Source: Leucobacter sp. cx-328 (lineage in GTDB: Bacteria > Actinomycetota > Actinomycetes > Actinomycetales > Microbacteriaceae). From it: a DNA stretch of 64,000 bases. The notes beneath the pieces are model-generated. The model had not been told where the DNA came from and made no database searches. It was given only the letters and a program-made list of their open reading frames with translations. The stretch is taken from positions 310,001 to 374,000 of the forward strand of contig NZ_JACVMX010000001.1 in assembly GCF_014530035.1 (NCBI RefSeq), in the 5' to 3' direction. A program made the position numbers and the translations under genes. Shown piece by piece: positions 61,831-64,000 of the stretch; within the stretch, counting starts at the first letter, position 1; each line of letters begins with the position of its first letter.

Positions 61831-62346
61831 ATGGGACGCAATTCACGGCAGCAGACACCCAAGGCACCCGCTGTTCCGGTTGGGCTGATCCGCACGGAAC
61901 TGTGGCGCTTCGCTATTCCCATTCTGTGGCTCGGCATGGTGCTCGCGATCTCATTCCTCGAAGCGCCGCTGAAATTCCAGGCGGACGGCATCACGATTCC
62001 GCTCGGGCTTGGTATCGGCCGCTTGGTCTTCGCAGCTCTCAATACCGCTGAGGGCATCCTGCTGCTCGCGTACACCGTGCTCGCGTTCTGGCCAGCGGCC
62101 TACCGCGCCGTCGGCGTACGCGTCTGGGTCTGGCTCGCGCTCGCCGCCGTGTTCGTGTTCAAGGTATCGGTCGTTCGTCCGCCGCTCAACGCCCGCACCG
62201 ATCAGGTCATCGCAGGTGCCGCGCCAGGCGAGTCGCCCTGGCACTACATCTATATCGGCGCTGACATTGTGACCGTGCTGCTCTTGCTGCTGCTCACCGC
62301 GCTGTCAGGAAAAGCGCTCATGCAGCGCGTGACCCGGGCCGCATAG
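61831..62346 (+). CDS. hypothetical four-helix membrane protein
   Basis: 171 residues; start has AGGAGG upstream. Four hydrophobic segments (about 24-44, 60-80, 95-113, 137-160). The first helix region contains AISFLEAPLKFQADGI, and the loop between helices 3 and 4 has the motif VRPPLNARTDQVIAG. I do not recognise the family for certain. Basic N terminus and short C terminus. Confidence 0.75.
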   Translation: MGRNSRQQTPKAPAVPVGLIRTELWRFAIPILWLGMVLAISFLEAPLKFQADGITIPLGLGIGRLVFAALNTAEGILLLAYTVLAFWPAAYRAVGVRVWVWLALAAVFVFKVSVVRPPLNARTDQVIAGAAPGESPWHYIYIGADIVTVLLLLLLTALSGKALMQRVTRAA

Positions 62347-62437
62347 AGGTTTCTTAAGTTTCCCAGCCACTTCGCCACTCAACTACGAGAGAATAGCGAA
62401 GGCGCCCAATTCTCTACGAGTAAGGACACTCAATACT

Positions 62438-63463
62438 GTGAAGCGCAAACACGTCATCGTTCCCGCTGTGGTTGCGACCGCGGCACTTCTGCTGACCGGC
62501 TGCTCGTCGTCGAACGGCCCGAGCAAGGATGCACGCGGCGAAGCCTGCATCGCGTCAGGTTCCGTCAGTGACTCGATCAAGGTCAAGACGAGCGAAGATA
62601 CTCCGTCGCTCGAAACCAAGACCCCGATCAAGGCCACTTCGGTAGAACGCACGGTTCTCAAGGCAGGCAAGGGTGATGTCGTCGAAGACGGCGCATCGAT
62701 CAACATCTCGTTCCTCGTGTACAACGGTGCTGACGGTGCGGCAATCAACGGTGCGAGCGAGACGCCCGTGCAGAACACCCCCGGTCTCTACACCGGCACC
62801 GAGTGGGTAGATGACCTCATCCGCTGCGCCGTTCCCGGCCAGCAGGCGGCACTCACCATGCCCGCAACAGACTTCTTCGGTGAAGACCTCGCAGCAGCAG
62901 GTGCACCCGAGGGCGTGAAGAAGGACACCGCGATCGTGGTCGTCGCCGATTTCACCGCAGCAGCAGACACCGAGCCCGACACCGGTGGCAGCTCGGACTC
63001 GCTGAGCCCCGATCAGTTGCTCAAGAAGGCAGAAGGCACCGCAAAGGCGGCGCCCGAGGGCTTCCCCAAGGTTGAGCTCGCAGAAGATGGCGAACCCACC
63101 ATTACCATGCCTGAGGGCGTAGCCGCTCCCACCAAGCTCGAGATCGCAACGATCATCGAGGGTGAGGGAGACGTCGTCAACCCCGGCGACACCGTATACG
63201 TCAACTACAAGGGTGTCATCTGGAGCACCGGCGAAGAGTTCGACTCGAGCTGGAGCCGTGGCGAGCCCACCCCGTTCCCGACGACCGGCGTCATCCCCGG
63301 CTTCCAGAAGGCGCTCGAAGGCCAGAAGGTCGGCTCGCAGATCATCTCGATCGTTCCTCCCTCGGAAGGCTACGGCGCAGACGGCCTCCAGCAGATGGGC
63401 CACGCGCCTGACGCGGTCATGGTCTTCGTCCTCGACATCGTCGGATTGCTTCCCGCGAAGTAG
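62438..63463 (+). CDS. FKBP-type peptidyl-prolyl isomerase lipoprotein
   Basis: 341 residues from a GTG with AAGGA upstream. The lipobox LLLTGC is at about residue 22. A first, degenerate FKBP-like domain spans about 60-170. The second (about 235-340) has the intact elements GDTVYVNYKGVIWSTGEEFDSSW, VIPGFQKALEGQKVGSQ and a VFVLDIVGLL end. It helps fold exported proteins at the outer face of the membrane. CCCGCC/GGCGGG just after the stop (63476-63489) may end the transcript. Confidence 0.9.
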   Translation: MKRKHVIVPAVVATAALLLTGCSSSNGPSKDARGEACIASGSVSDSIKVKTSEDTPSLETKTPIKATSVERTVLKAGKGDVVEDGASINISFLVYNGADGAAINGASETPVQNTPGLYTGTEWVDDLIRCAVPGQQAALTMPATDFFGEDLAAAGAPEGVKKDTAIVVVADFTAAADTEPDTGGSSDSLSPDQLLKKAEGTAKAAPEGFPKVELAEDGEPTITMPEGVAAPTKLEIATIIEGEGDVVNPGDTVYVNYKGVIWSTGEEFDSSWSRGEPTPFPTTGVIPGFQKALEGQKVGSQIISIVPPSEGYGADGLQQMGHAPDAVMVFVLDIVGLLPAK

Positions 63464-63504
63464 TCAGGTCTGACCCCGCCAAGGCGGGCGTCACGCAGAC
63501 GAGA

Positions 63505-63539
63505 GACGCGCCTCATACAATTGCTGTATGAGGCGCGTC
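63505..63539 (+). promoter_or_regulatory. perfect 14-bp inverted repeat across the dxr start codon
   Basis: Arms at 63505-63518 and 63526-63539 are fully complementary with a 7-base loop (AATTGCT). The dxr ATG (63528-63530) lies in the right arm. TACAAT (63516-63521), a near-consensus -10 box, spans the end of the left arm, so a leaderless dxr transcript would start at the ATG. A read-through transcript from upstream would form a stem over the start codon. Confidence 0.65.
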
Positions 63540-64000
63540 GTTATTTTGGGGTCAACTGGTTCGATCGGTGTGCAGGGGCTCGATGTGATTCGGGCGAACC
63601 CTGACAAGTACGAGGTCGTTGGCCTCGCGGTCGGCAACAACGTCGAGCGCATGCGCGAGCAGGCCGCAGAGTTCGGCGTGCGTCACTCCGCGGTCGGCGC
63701 TGACGAAGCCGCCCAGCTGGTGCGCGATGTTGATGCCGATGTCGTGCTCAACGGCATCACGGGTTCGGTTGGCCTCGGCCCGACCCTCGCAGCGCTCGAG
63801 AGCGGTCGCACGCTCGCGCTCGCAAACAAGGAATCGCTCATCGTCGGTGGCGATCTCGTCACGAAGCTCGCGAAGCCGGGCCAGATCGTGCCCGTCGACT
63901 CAGAGCACTCAGCGATTGCGCAGGCGTTGCGCTCTGGCGAGAAGCACGAGGTGCGCCGCCTCGTGCTGACGGCGTCTGGCGGCCCCTTCCGTGGCCGCAG
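63528..64000 (+). CDS. dxr: 1-deoxy-D-xylulose-5-phosphate reductoisomerase, 3' end cut
   Basis: The first 157 residues are in the window. They show the NADPH-binding start [20 protein letters not shown], then [30 protein letters not shown] and [14 protein letters not shown], the metal and substrate-binding region of Dxr, ending at [10 protein letters not shown]. It carries out the first committed step of the MEP pathway to isoprenoids. No ribosome site precedes the ATG; a -10 box just upstream suggests leaderless translation. The gene goes on past the window. Confidence 0.95.
   Translation, partial: MRRVVILGSTGSIGVQGLDVIRANPDKYEVVGLAVGNNVERMREQAAEFGVRHSAVGADEAAQLVRDVDADVVLNGITGSVGLGPTLAALESGRTLALANKESLIVGGDLVTKLAKPGQIVPVDSEHSAIAQALRSGEKHEVRRLVLTASGGPFRGR

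Overview
The window is high-GC actinobacterial DNA. Protein styles (SCO6880-type conjugation genes, DUF2637, DUF4192, LPXTG proteins, the FKBP lipoprotein next to dxr, sufS-sufU) point to Actinomycetota, probably a Microbacteriaceae-like genus; the genus is inference. It holds two blocks: the right part of an integrative conjugative element (ICE, 1 to about 36721) and the chromosome to its right (36722 to 64000).

ICE, left part (1-10905, all minus strand): one long operon read right to left. It encodes a small protein, a primase-polymerase, a DUF2637 membrane/HTH protein, two unknowns, a ParB-like protein, a VirB8-like membrane protein, an M23 peptidase, two small pilin-like membrane proteins, a VirB6/TrbL-like channel protein, an SCO6880-family protein, a small unknown and a VirB4-type ATPase cut by the window edge. 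Many start and stop codons overlap by 4 bases. This is a Gram-positive type IV secretion system.

ICE, middle (11119-24464): cargo between the secretion genes and the relaxase. It has a mscL/araC cassette, a repeat-containing LPXTG-like surface protein, a 2285-residue LPXTG adhesin with six tandem domains, and a divergent LuxR-type ATPase regulator. The regulator's apparent promoter has a tract of 11 G directly in front of its -10 box, the layout of a phase-variable promoter.

ICE, right part (24582-36721): a perfect hairpin directly before a MobF relaxase-helicase (possible oriT or translational switch), then a defence-like group: an orphan 550-residue protein, an Abi_2 protein preceded by a small terminator-ended RNA, a DprA-like protein with a partner, and a RloC/PrrC-like ATPase. 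The block ends at a 3' fragment of tRNA-Pro followed by the tRNA's own terminator, which marks the right attachment site.

Chromosome (36722-64000): a ThDP enzyme, LysR regulator, MHS transporter and amidohydrolase; a leuA lacking its feedback domain, preceded by a leader peptide rich in Leu codons and divergent from a GntR regulator; a secreted metzincin; a peptide/nickel-type ABC importer with fused ATPases and a TetR regulator; an aspartate dehydrogenase-like gene; a coiled-coil surface protein; DUF4192; sufS-sufU; an MFS exporter; rsmI; an FKBP lipoprotein; and the start of dxr, whose start codon lies in a perfect 14-bp inverted repeat.
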